From contig CAYMFM010000131.1 of the NCBI GenBank assembly GCA_964389685.1, positions 1 to 6,545 on the forward strand: a stretch of 6,545 nucleotides of DNA. Direction: 5' to 3'. Of this stretch, positions 1 to 6,439 are shown piece after piece. This DNA is from G020353115 sp964389685 (GTDB lineage Bacteria; Bacteroidota; Bacteroidia; Bacteroidales; VadinHA17). Position 1 is the stretch's first letter. The number at the start of each line of letters is the position of its first letter. The notes under the pieces are model-generated. The model was given only the letters and a program-made list of their open reading frames with translations, ran no database searches and was not told the DNA's origin. A program made the translations under genes and the position numbers.

Positions 1-905
1 AACACATACCGGTAGATACGGGAGGGGAGTTCTGACTGCTCCGAGGAGATAAAAAGGGTGTCGTTCCCTGAGAAAGCAATCCCCTCCGTTTGAGTTCCGA
101 AATATTCAATCATGCTAAACTTAATGCTTCTACCACCCAGGATTTTGCCCTTATCAATCCCATCAAAATACCAGATATACGGAACATAATCTGCATACCC
201 CAGAAGGACCAGCTTTTCCATATTCCTGCTTATATCAGCTCCCGTAATCAGGCACTCCACAGCGAATGAATCAACCAGTTCTGCCTTGTAAATCCCTTGT
301 TTTGCTGGTAGTGTATAGACTTTTGTATTTCTGGTCACCCAATCCTTGGTAAACAGGAACAACGAATCCCTGAACCAGATAAATGCTTCACAATCATGGG
401 AATTATTATTCATTCCAAATGTAAAGTTTACCTGGTCTGAATAGCTAAAATCGATTCGTTCAGCAGTCAGGGTTACATCTCCCACTGCCGGTATATCCAA
501 TTTATCAATGACATATATTCTTAGGTTTCTCCGGTTACCCCAATTGTTTCCGAAATCTCCGATAAATATCTGTTGTTGGCTGGAAGTCAATGATTCCCAA
601 TCATCATTTTCCCCATTTTCAATTCGGACTACCTGATTAACTTCTCCGGTATTCCGGTCAAAACCATAAAGGGCAGCATCCCCACCACTGTCATTTATTG
701 TCCAGAGCAGCTCCCTGAACAGTATCAGTCCGGAACTTTCATTGAGTTGACCCGGTAATTGCTGGACAATGATATCCGGAATAATTTCAACCGGCTCATC
801 AGGTGGTTCCTGTGAATGATTGCCTGAAGCATTATTCCGGACATTACAAACCGTCAGGGTGAGTCCGGTCATGATTACCATCAAAAAGTAAACGATCCTG
901 GTCAT
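1..905 (-). CDS. Exported beta-propeller-like protein of the Bacteroidota 'NDSGG' family, 3' end outside the window
   Basis: The frame is open for 301 codons from an ATG at 905-903 and leaves the window without a stop, so the C-terminus is missing. The N-terminus (MTRIVYFLMVIMTGL) is a hydrophobic export signal. Cys20 follows in LTVC, a poor lipobox because Val sits at -1, so the protein may be a lipoprotein or simply secreted. After a low-complexity linker (about 21-45) come SSGL (57-60), LWTINDSGG (67-75), ALYGFD (78-83), DDWESL (101-106) and IGDFGNN (115-121). This string of motifs is typical of secreted Bacteroidota proteins predicted to form a beta-propeller, some of which carry a type IX sorting domain further on. 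Blade-like strands continue, and near the edge TEGIAF and LFISSEQS suggest a closing blade. No catalytic residues can be named. It starts 44 bases after the alkaline phosphatase stop and is probably co-transcribed with it. The family role is unknown; esterase-like or phytase-like activity cannot be claimed. Confidence 0.8.
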   Translation of the reverse strand, partial: MTRIVYFLMVIMTGLTLTVCNVRNNASGNHSQEPPDEPVEIIPDIIVQQLPGQLNESSGLILFRELLWTINDSGGDAALYGFDRNTGEVNQVVRIENGENDDWESLTSSQQQIFIGDFGNNWGNRRNLRIYVIDKLDIPAVGDVTLTAERIDFSYSDQVNFTFGMNNNSHDCEAFIWFRDSLFLFTKDWVTRNTKVYTLPAKQGIYKAELVDSFAVECLITGADISRNMEKLVLLGYADYVPYIWYFDGIDKGKILGGRSIKFSMIEYFGTQTEGIAFSGNDTLFISSEQSELPSRIYRYV

Positions 906-949
906 GTAAGGGAAAAAATAAGGCAAAAGATGTGGGATATTGCTCCGGT

Positions 950-2053
950 TTAATGAAGGTCAAATCCAAAGAGTTCAACAAACCGGGTAAAAATATCCGT
1001 GTTTTCATAAATACCAATAAAGGACTCTGCACCCGGTCCGTAGGCAAACACCGGAACCATCACACCGGTATGGCCTTCACTTGTAAAAGCTCCCTTAACC
1101 TTTCCGGATTGGAAATCACCACCATGGATTGCCATTCCTCCGGTTTCATGGTCGGCGGTAATGACTACCAGAGTCTCTCCATCTTTTTCAGCAAAGTTAA
1201 GGGCAGCGGCAATTGCCCGGTCAAAATCCAGCATCTCCTCGACTATATAGTCCGTATCATTATCATGTCCTCCCCAGTCAATCATCGAACCTTCCACCAT
1301 CAGGAAGAATCCCTGCTCATTCGTACCCAGAAGACGGACTGCCGTTTCCACCGCCAGGGGAAGCATATTGCCTCTGCCTTCTGAATACCGGGGATTATGC
1401 ACATTTGCGGTGAATCCCGCCAGTTTACCCCCTGCGAAATCCTCGATCTCCTCCATGGAATTGAGTACCGTATATCCGTTGTTTTCCAGTTCCTTTAAGA
1501 GATCCCGTCCATCTTCCCGGTCTGCAAAATGGTCTCTTCCTCCACCGATGAACAGATCAATATCTGTATCCAGAAAGTCAGCGGCAATCCCTTCATAATT
1601 GTTCCTGCTTACTTCGTGTGCGATAAATGAGGCAGGTGTGGCGTGGGTGATAGAACTGGTGGCAATGAGTCCTGTCGATAGACCATTCTCTTCTGCTATC
1701 TCAAGGATCGTTTTCAATGATGTGCTATCCGGTCCCATACCGATCATGCCGTTTTTTGTTTTTTTCCCGCAGGAAAAAGCAGTGCCTCCTGCAGCTGAAT
1801 CCGTTATATAATTGTTAGAGGAATAGGTTTGGATGAATCCGATGTGCTTGCACTTCTCCAATGCCAGGTGGCCTTTATTGGCTGTCATTCCTGCATATAT
1901 ATGTGAAACACCCATTCCGTCTCCGATGAGAAAAATAATGTTCTTTACTTCGGGTTTTTTCTCTGTTACAGCTACATCAGCACCTGGTTTACACGAAGCA
2001 ACAGCAATAACAAGGATTACAATGAGTTGTAACTTTTTTATCATAATTTGCAT
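950..2053 (-). CDS. phoA: Alkaline phosphatase, PhoA family, lipoprotein
   Basis: Hydrolyses phosphomonoesters to release inorganic phosphate, probably outside the cytoplasmic membrane. The signal peptide ends in a good lipobox (VASC, Cys21), predicting a lipid-anchored enzyme. All core residues of the family are visible: Asp45 in IGDGMG, the nucleophile Ser86 in TDSAAGG, Thr139 in THATPA, Glu254, Asp259 and His263 in the run EGSMIDWGGH, Asp301 and His302 in TADHETGG, and His328 in EGHTG. So both zinc sites and the nucleophile are intact. At the two positions that tune the third metal in E. coli (Asp153, Lys328), this protein has His137 and Trp260, as in the Thermotoga-type enzymes. At 367 residues it is about 100 shorter than E. 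coli PhoA and lacks some surface insertions. The start is ATG at 2053; a second ATG three codons later (2044) is nearly as good. A strong promoter lies just upstream, making it the first gene of its own transcript. The symbol marks the family, not proven orthology. Confidence 0.95.
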   Translation of the reverse strand: MQIMIKKLQLIVILVIAVASCKPGADVAVTEKKPEVKNIIFLIGDGMGVSHIYAGMTANKGHLALEKCKHIGFIQTYSSNNYITDSAAGGTAFSCGKKTKNGMIGMGPDSTSLKTILEIAEENGLSTGLIATSSITHATPASFIAHEVSRNNYEGIAADFLDTDIDLFIGGGRDHFADREDGRDLLKELENNGYTVLNSMEEIEDFAGGKLAGFTANVHNPRYSEGRGNMLPLAVETAVRLLGTNEQGFFLMVEGSMIDWGGHDNDTDYIVEEMLDFDRAIAAALNFAEKDGETLVVITADHETGGMAIHGGDFQSGKVKGAFTSEGHTGVMVPVFAYGPGAESFIGIYENTDIFTRFVELFGFDLH

Positions 2054-2081
2054 TCTTTTCGGTTTTTACTGAAACAATCTG

Positions 2082-2089
2082 CAAAAGTA
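2082..2089 (-). promoter_or_regulatory. Bacteroidota-type -7 promoter element for the alkaline phosphatase gene
   Basis: On the minus strand the sequence reads TACTTTTG followed by CA, an exact match to the Bacteroidota -7 consensus TAnnTTTG. A weak -33 candidate (TTTT, minus strand 2112-2109, one base off TTTG) lies 19 bases upstream, within the usual spacing. Transcription would start near 2076-2078, leaving a leader of about 25 bases before the ATG at 2053. The leader has no Shine-Dalgarno sequence and is A-rich, as is common in the phylum. Element and spacing are seen; activity is inferred. Confidence 0.75.
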
Positions 2090-2131
2090 GAATTATTTGC
2101 CTGTTTTTAAAACCTGGAATGGTTAAATTTG

Positions 2132-2144
2132 ACTAAAATTTAGT
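2132..2144. repeat. 13-bp perfect palindrome upstream of the alkaline phosphatase promoter
   Basis: ACTAAAATTTAGT has 6-base arms around a single central base. It sits about 43 bases upstream of the -7 box, so its centre is near -60 from the likely transcription start, a common place for an activator site. The flank also contains the related half-sequence TTAAATTT (2123-2130). It could be an operator for the phosphatase gene. AT-rich gaps yield such palindromes by chance, and the arms are too short and GC-poor for a rho-independent terminator. Confidence 0.3.
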
Positions 2145-2191
2145 GGGGTGAAGTCTTTTCAGGCTGTCAGATCAGGAAGCGGTGTCACTCT

Positions 2192-2911
2192 TCAAACGGA
2201 AAAAGGATCTTTCTGTCTCTCTCTTTTCCCTTCTTCAAAAGGAGAACCATTTGTAAACGTAGTAATGGTGATTCGCTCTCCAACAGGTTTTGAAACGTCG
2301 ACTACATAGTTTATTCCTGCTGCAGAATCAAAATTATAATACCTGCCACTGAGGCGGGCGGCACTACCCGGACCGCTTCTTACCGGTTCACCCTGGTCAT
2401 TCAGTTCAAGCTTCAGCAGGTGATCAAGGAATTCCGGATCCGGATCATATTCTGATACATCGACCAGTTCCAGGAAGATTTTTTTATCATATTTACCCCT
2501 TCTGTGATCGAATTTCAGGAAAACATCTGCAACTCCAGCATACCTTGCATGGCTTCCTGGGTCAACAATGTAGACGGTTTCCCCCGCACTATTGATTAAA
2601 CTGTCAAGCAGTATATCATGGTCATGACCAATGAAAATGACATCAAAACCGGGAACCTGTTCAGCAACCAGGAGTGATCCGTTTTCATTACCGGGTTCAT
2701 CTTTCAATTGACCACCATATGAATAGTCATGCCCGGCTTCAATGTCATGATTTCCAACCGTAGCCGCATCATACTCCATGAAATTCATAGCCGCTGCACA
2801 AACATGGATGGATGCAGTATCCATGTAATTAGAAAAATAGACAACCGGCTCCCCCTGAAGGATATCTCCATTGTCTAACAAAATGACTTCCTGGATGTTA
2901 TTTTTTCTCAT
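2192..2911 (-). pseudogene. Eroded remnant of a secreted 5'-nucleotidase/UshA-like metallophosphoesterase
   Basis: The 239-codon frame aligns in pieces with Bacteroidota 5'-nucleotidase/metallophosphoesterase proteins, which are normally about 500 residues. Preserved are LLDNGDILQG (11-20, metal Asp16), YDAATVGNHD (47-56, Asn54/His55), GFDVIFIGHDHD (88-99, His96 and His98) and, from the C-terminal domain, YYNFDSAAGI (191-200) and VDVSKPVGER (204-213). Missing are the signal peptide and first metal motif (DxH), about 90 residues between His61 and Asp62 including the HSG metal ligand, roughly 150 residues near residues 164-170 covering most of the substrate-binding domain, and everything after Lys229. 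There the expected NSYRGNGGGGH region is replaced by RERQKDPFSV and a stop. With half the metal site gone it cannot be a normal phosphoesterase. The start shown is ATG, two bases after the stop of the upstream gene; an in-frame GTG at 2929 overlaps that gene. Both internal losses keep the frame, so a short product may still be made. Family assignment is firm; deletion sizes are recalled estimates. Confidence 0.8.
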
Positions 2912-2913
2912 AA

Positions 2914-3987
2914 TTAGTGGTAAGGACACCGCTCGAAAGCTCTTCTGGCGTCTTTTTCATCGTTTATCGTTTCATAGAATTCATCATAGTACTGCAAAAT
3001 TTTCTTCACTCTCTTCTCTTCGAAATAGGGAAAATTAAGATACAGATCATAGATCTGTTGTTTCTTTTCCCTGAACAGATCGAAGGTTGCATCAAGTTCC
3101 TCCAGTTTCCGGCAATTGCTGCGAAACAGACGAACACGAACCGAGGCGATGCCAAGAACGGAATCCGGTGCAGAATAATAGGTATTTATGACGCCACTGA
3201 AGTCGAAGTCATATGGAATCGGAATAGCCATGGGTTCAGAACTGAAGGAGACCAGCTTTACATTATGAAGCGCCCTGATAGACCAATCCGTATTTGCAAT
3301 AAAATACTGAAAAATGGTAAACAGGTTTATTAGTGGATGGTTTACGTGATTTAAGGAAAGGCCTTTTAACTCAATCTCCCTTCCTCCATTCCGTTCTGCC
3401 ATTTTCCCTGTCGGTTCAAGGAAAAAGGCAAATTGATGAATCGGTTTTATCCTCTCTTCCGTATCGATATAGGTTACTTGTGCCAGCCGTACCTTGTAAC
3501 TGAGATCAGTGAACAGGTTGTAGATCTTATAGATCATGTATTCCTCAAGGATATACCGTTGATTGATTATTCTGTCCCTGCAATGGGTGACCATTTTCAC
3601 ATCCTTCATGCCCGAAAAAAGCATGCCCGGCAGGGTATCTTGTTCAAACTCAATACGAAGGGGAGGGAAATCACAAATTGTGCGGTCTCTCCGGAAATTT
3701 CCCCTTGACCTGAGCATCACTTCAAGGGAGAGGGTATCCGTGCCTTCCTGGTAGGTTAAGGTTGCCGGGTGAGATTCCCTGTCATCTCCGATATCAAAAA
3801 TAAGCGTTCTGAGATCCGTTGCGAGTGTAACTTCAATTGGGCTTTCTTCATGAAATAACGGAATCTCCGTTTGTGTTGAACCGGGTTTGAACTGGTCAAG
3901 TGTGAAACCCGTTACCTGACCGGTTCCATTCGGCAAACTCCCGGGGAAAAAGAAAAGTACGAGGATATAGCGGGTAAGATTTTTCAT
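2914..3987 (-). CDS. Exported protein with CotH-kinase-like motifs, function unproven
   Basis: 357 residues from the ATG at 3987; the frame also opens from a TTG at 3999, but the ATG puts Lys2 and Arg6 directly before a hydrophobic stretch (YILVLFFF), giving a sensible signal peptide of about 24 residues. Motifs in order are LRSRGN (92-97), CDFPPLRIEF (105-114), a helical segment around ILEEYMIYKIYN (146-157), NTDW (232-235) and PYDFDFSG (258-265). This order recalls CotH-type secreted protein kinases (RGN strand, NxD segment, then a WDLD/YDFD metal-binding segment). I recognise the protein as a widespread Bacteroidota conserved hypothetical, but the kinase link is an inference from motif order. 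Several cysteines (105, 136, 292, 354) could form disulfides outside the cytoplasm. It lies 33 bases after the DUF2271-like gene, and its stop is separated by only two bases from the ATG of the nucleotidase remnant, so it belongs to the same transcript. The C-terminus (ERCPYH) may be native or trimmed by the neighbouring deletion. Confidence 0.85.
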   Translation of the reverse strand: MKNLTRYILVLFFFPGSLPNGTGQVTGFTLDQFKPGSTQTEIPLFHEESPIEVTLATDLRTLIFDIGDDRESHPATLTYQEGTDTLSLEVMLRSRGNFRRDRTICDFPPLRIEFEQDTLPGMLFSGMKDVKMVTHCRDRIINQRYILEEYMIYKIYNLFTDLSYKVRLAQVTYIDTEERIKPIHQFAFFLEPTGKMAERNGGREIELKGLSLNHVNHPLINLFTIFQYFIANTDWSIRALHNVKLVSFSSEPMAIPIPYDFDFSGVINTYYSAPDSVLGIASVRVRLFRSNCRKLEELDATFDLFREKKQQIYDLYLNFPYFEEKRVKKILQYYDEFYETINDEKDARRAFERCPYH

Positions 3988-4020
3988 AAGCAGAATCAAC
4001 AGAATGACGGGGATAGCGGT

Positions 4021-4818
4021 TTATTTTACGGTAACCCGTACCTCCCGAACGATAGACAATGCGGTTGTAATGTTTTCCATATCCCTGTAAATTAAACCAT
4101 CCCTGCCTGCAATGTGACTGTGACCGATGGGTCTCATTTTGTAAGTTTTATTGTTGTTTTTCAAATCGATCATAACAAAATAGACAATTGCCGGTTGACT
4201 GTTGTCTTTGTAATTATGATCTTGCGGATGAATATCAAGTGTATAAAAATCATTCCAATCGTACGATTGGTTGATTTCCATAAACAGATTGATAAACCTC
4301 AGCTCTTTATCATTTGTTTTTGTTTTCAGGACAAAATTCGTTTGAGGAGTTGCACCCGTTACCGCATCCGGGACCGGGTTATCCGGAGTCGGCATGTAAA
4401 GGCTATCATCTGCCATTATTCCCCTTCTGTGTGCCCAGACAGGCAGTGTAGCAGGCTTGCGTAAAGCTGCCGGTTCCCATTCTTCATCAACCAGTATCCC
4501 ATACTGAAAATATCCCGTTCCCACAGACCTGGCAACATAGAGTGTCTGAATGAAATTTTCCAGCGTATCCTCATACCAGAAGGCGAACAGCGGATTCAAA
4601 AAAGCATACCCTTTGGTCAGTGCAATCTTCAATTCAATCCCATTTGCGTCAGGATTGGTTGTTAAGATTACCGGATCCTGGTAAACAGGGAATCCATTGT
4701 GGTGAAATCCGGAAGCGATGAGATACAGAAAAAAGAAAAAAAAGATCAGAAAGGAGAAGCTTCCAGGTTTAATATGATTAGCCCGGTGTTTCTTCGTATG
4801 CGTAATGCTACCTGCCAT
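4021..4818 (-). CDS. Exported or membrane-anchored conserved protein, possibly DUF2271-like
   Basis: 265 residues from ATG at 4818. A 20-residue basic N-terminus (KKHR at 9-12) precedes one very hydrophobic segment (about 21-35, with five consecutive Phe), then ASG, which may be a signal-peptidase site or the end of a membrane anchor. The body contains FAFWYEDT (78-85), WAHRRGI (128-134), PDAVTGATP (150-158) and EINQSYDWND. The pattern of a strand with W-E-D, then a D-A-V-T/S-G-A-T motif, then an E-rich strand resembles DUF2271 proteins, which are predicted periplasmic with an Ig-like fold; I treat this as a plausible but unproven assignment. No catalytic residues are recognised. It starts 19 bases after the ankyrin-phosphatase stop and sits before the CotH-like gene, so it shares their operon and compartment. 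The poly-Phe segment is encoded by an A8/T8 run (4736-4743) next to an A6 run, a possible slippage or sequencing-error site. Confidence 0.8.
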   Translation of the reverse strand: MAGSITHTKKHRANHIKPGSFSFLIFFFFFLYLIASGFHHNGFPVYQDPVILTTNPDANGIELKIALTKGYAFLNPLFAFWYEDTLENFIQTLYVARSVGTGYFQYGILVDEEWEPAALRKPATLPVWAHRRGIMADDSLYMPTPDNPVPDAVTGATPQTNFVLKTKTNDKELRFINLFMEINQSYDWNDFYTLDIHPQDHNYKDNSQPAIVYFVMIDLKNNNKTYKMRPIGHSHIAGRDGLIYRDMENITTALSIVREVRVTVK

Positions 4819-4837
4819 AATCCAGGTTAAATGAGTG

Positions 4838-6439
4838 CTATTTCAGGGGGTATTTACTCCCATCGCTACCCAGAACGAAAAAGTTATCATCCTCAATCAT
4901 CAATGCCTGAAATGTAAACTTCGAAAGATAGAATGGGATATCGGTTGCAAACACTTTATTATGATATAAACCTTTCACCTCTGAAACGTTAGTATGGCCA
5001 ATGATTACACAGGAAACATCAAAGAATTCCAGTACTTTATCCAAATCAGATTCTCTGATCCTAGGGTAGGTATCGTCTCTGGTGATATACCCCCTGTACC
5101 AGAAGGGGCCCAGTCCACCCAACAGGAATTTGGTTTTTTCAAACTCAGATGAATCAACCCTGTTGGTTAAGAAGTTCGCAATCAGCTGGTTCATCTCTTC
5201 CAGTCCTATATCCTTCTCCAGCAAGGATGGGGAGATCCCTCCATGAACAAAAAGTTTGTCACCAATTTTTATGGCAACATTTTTGGTTCTCAGCCACCTG
5301 CCAAACTCTGTATCTTTTGCATAAAAGTCGGAGTAGAATATATTGAGGTAGTTGGTCATATAATTATATTTCTCCGCAACATCATTAATATTCTCCCCCA
5401 TGACAAGCAGTTCATGGTTGCCAAGTATTAAATGCACCATTCCTCCCTGTTTGGGTGCCTGGTATTCCAGTTTATATATAAGCCACAAACATTCCGTAAC
5501 TTTTTCTCCCCGGTCAAATATATCTCCCATAAAGACCAGGTGTCCGTCGCCCCATGACCAATTCAGCTGACTGTCAATAACACCATGTATTTTCAGGAAA
5601 TGTATCAGGCTATCGTATCCTCCATGTACATCCCCAATGGCAATAATTTTTTCAACATTGGTGTATCGGGTGGGTGGTTGTGTCTTTTCTTTAATTACAA
5701 TATAGGTGGAGGTATCGCCTGCCAGACCTTTGAAATGAAAGGGTGATTTATCAATTCTCAGCAACTTTGACTCCGTAACCGTTTCATCTTTAGCACTGTC
5801 CCTCTTCATGTAAAACTGAATAGCTTCATCCTCTCCGGTCCAGACGATGTGCGGTCCATCAAGGTAATCCGGATAATAGGACGCTATACTTTTCGTATGA
5901 AGTGACCGAAGGTAATCGCCCACGGATTGGTTATTGAATTCATTTGCATAGTCCAGGGCAGTTTTTCCAGCCTGGTTGGTTTTGTTAATGTTGATTCTGT
6001 TTTTTACCAGGAACTGAGCCATCTCCATACTCCCCTGAACGGAAGTATAAATCAAGGCTGTATTCCCTGTTGGCGTAGTATCGTTAACAGAGGCACCTTT
6101 TTTGACCAGATATTGTGCTATCTTAAGTTTATTGCCTTCAACCGTATGAATGAGTGGTGTCTTATTATCGCAGAGTTGATTTACATCGGCCCCTAGCTTT
6201 ACCAGTAGTTTCACAATCTTAAACTGATCCTGTTCAATGGCATAGGTCAGGGGCGTCAACTCTTTCTCCCCATAATATCCATTCACATCATGCTCTTCAA
6301 AGAAAGCCTTGATACCGACCGGATCTCCCTTATCAATCATGTTGAAGGGAAGTGGACCATCGCTGTTTACCTGCGAGCTAACAGGGCCAACAACAGATAG
6401 CAACAAAGCCAATATAATGAAACGAAATCTGTTTTTCAT
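4838..6439 (-). CDS. Secreted ankyrin-repeat / Shewanella-like PPP-family phosphatase fusion
   Basis: 533 residues starting at ATG 6439. A signal peptide (1-23, basic MKNRFR, hydrophobic core, ending SSQ) predicts export. Residues 28-182 form about five ankyrin repeats: a degenerate cap, then units beginning TPL (62), TPL (94) and TAL (127) at 32-33 residue spacing, and a partial unit at TAL (160). A linker (183-262) leads to a complete PPP-type metallophosphatase domain: GDVHG (269-273), GDIFDRG (305-311), GNHE (340-343), HGG (399-401), WYRGY (447-451) and IGHT (480-483). All metal ligands and the catalytic His appear present. The best family match is the Shewanella-like phosphatase group, which dephosphorylates protein Ser/Thr or Tyr residues; the true substrate here is unknown. 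The ankyrin block is an N-terminal addition to the usual Bacteroidota form and probably binds a protein partner. It is the first gene of the tight minus-strand cluster, 19 bases before the DUF2271-like gene. Confidence 0.93.
   Translation of the reverse strand: MKNRFRFIILALLLSVVGPVSSQVNSDGPLPFNMIDKGDPVGIKAFFEEHDVNGYYGEKELTPLTYAIEQDQFKIVKLLVKLGADVNQLCDNKTPLIHTVEGNKLKIAQYLVKKGASVNDTTPTGNTALIYTSVQGSMEMAQFLVKNRININKTNQAGKTALDYANEFNNQSVGDYLRSLHTKSIASYYPDYLDGPHIVWTGEDEAIQFYMKRDSAKDETVTESKLLRIDKSPFHFKGLAGDTSTYIVIKEKTQPPTRYTNVEKIIAIGDVHGGYDSLIHFLKIHGVIDSQLNWSWGDGHLVFMGDIFDRGEKVTECLWLIYKLEYQAPKQGGMVHLILGNHELLVMGENINDVAEKYNYMTNYLNIFYSDFYAKDTEFGRWLRTKNVAIKIGDKLFVHGGISPSLLEKDIGLEEMNQLIANFLTNRVDSSEFEKTKFLLGGLGPFWYRGYITRDDTYPRIRESDLDKVLEFFDVSCVIIGHTNVSEVKGLYHNKVFATDIPFYLSKFTFQALMIEDDNFFVLGSDGSKYPLK

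Noticed and set aside
844..1047. 67-codon minus-strand frame spanning the end of the phosphatase gene and the start of the next gene
   Set aside because: It overlaps both real genes in another frame and lacks any recognisable feature.
932..1384. Open frame of 150 codons on the plus strand opposite the alkaline phosphatase gene
   Set aside because: It is antisense to a gene with a complete active site, has no recognisable domain or signal, and its residues look like a mirror translation.
2132..2191. Rho-independent terminator after the nucleotidase remnant
   Set aside because: The only hairpins are short and AT-rich or imperfect, and none is followed by a convincing U-run on the minus strand. 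The first transcript may read through or end in a way not visible here.
2917..3333. Open frame of 138 codons on the plus strand opposite the CotH-like gene
   Set aside because: Antisense shadow of a convincingly coding minus-strand gene with an export signal and motif order; no independent support.
4345..4371. PDAVTGATP in the 4021-4818 product as a covalent FMN-attachment motif
   Set aside because: FMN-binding domains use a D-x-x-[ST]-G-A-T-x-[ST] pattern. The core fits, but the residue after ATP is Gln rather than Thr/Ser and no surrounding FMN-binding domain pattern is visible; the DUF2271-like reading fits better.
4114..4464. Open frame of 116 codons on the plus strand opposite the DUF2271-like gene
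   Set aside because: Antisense shadow with an odd composition and no domain.
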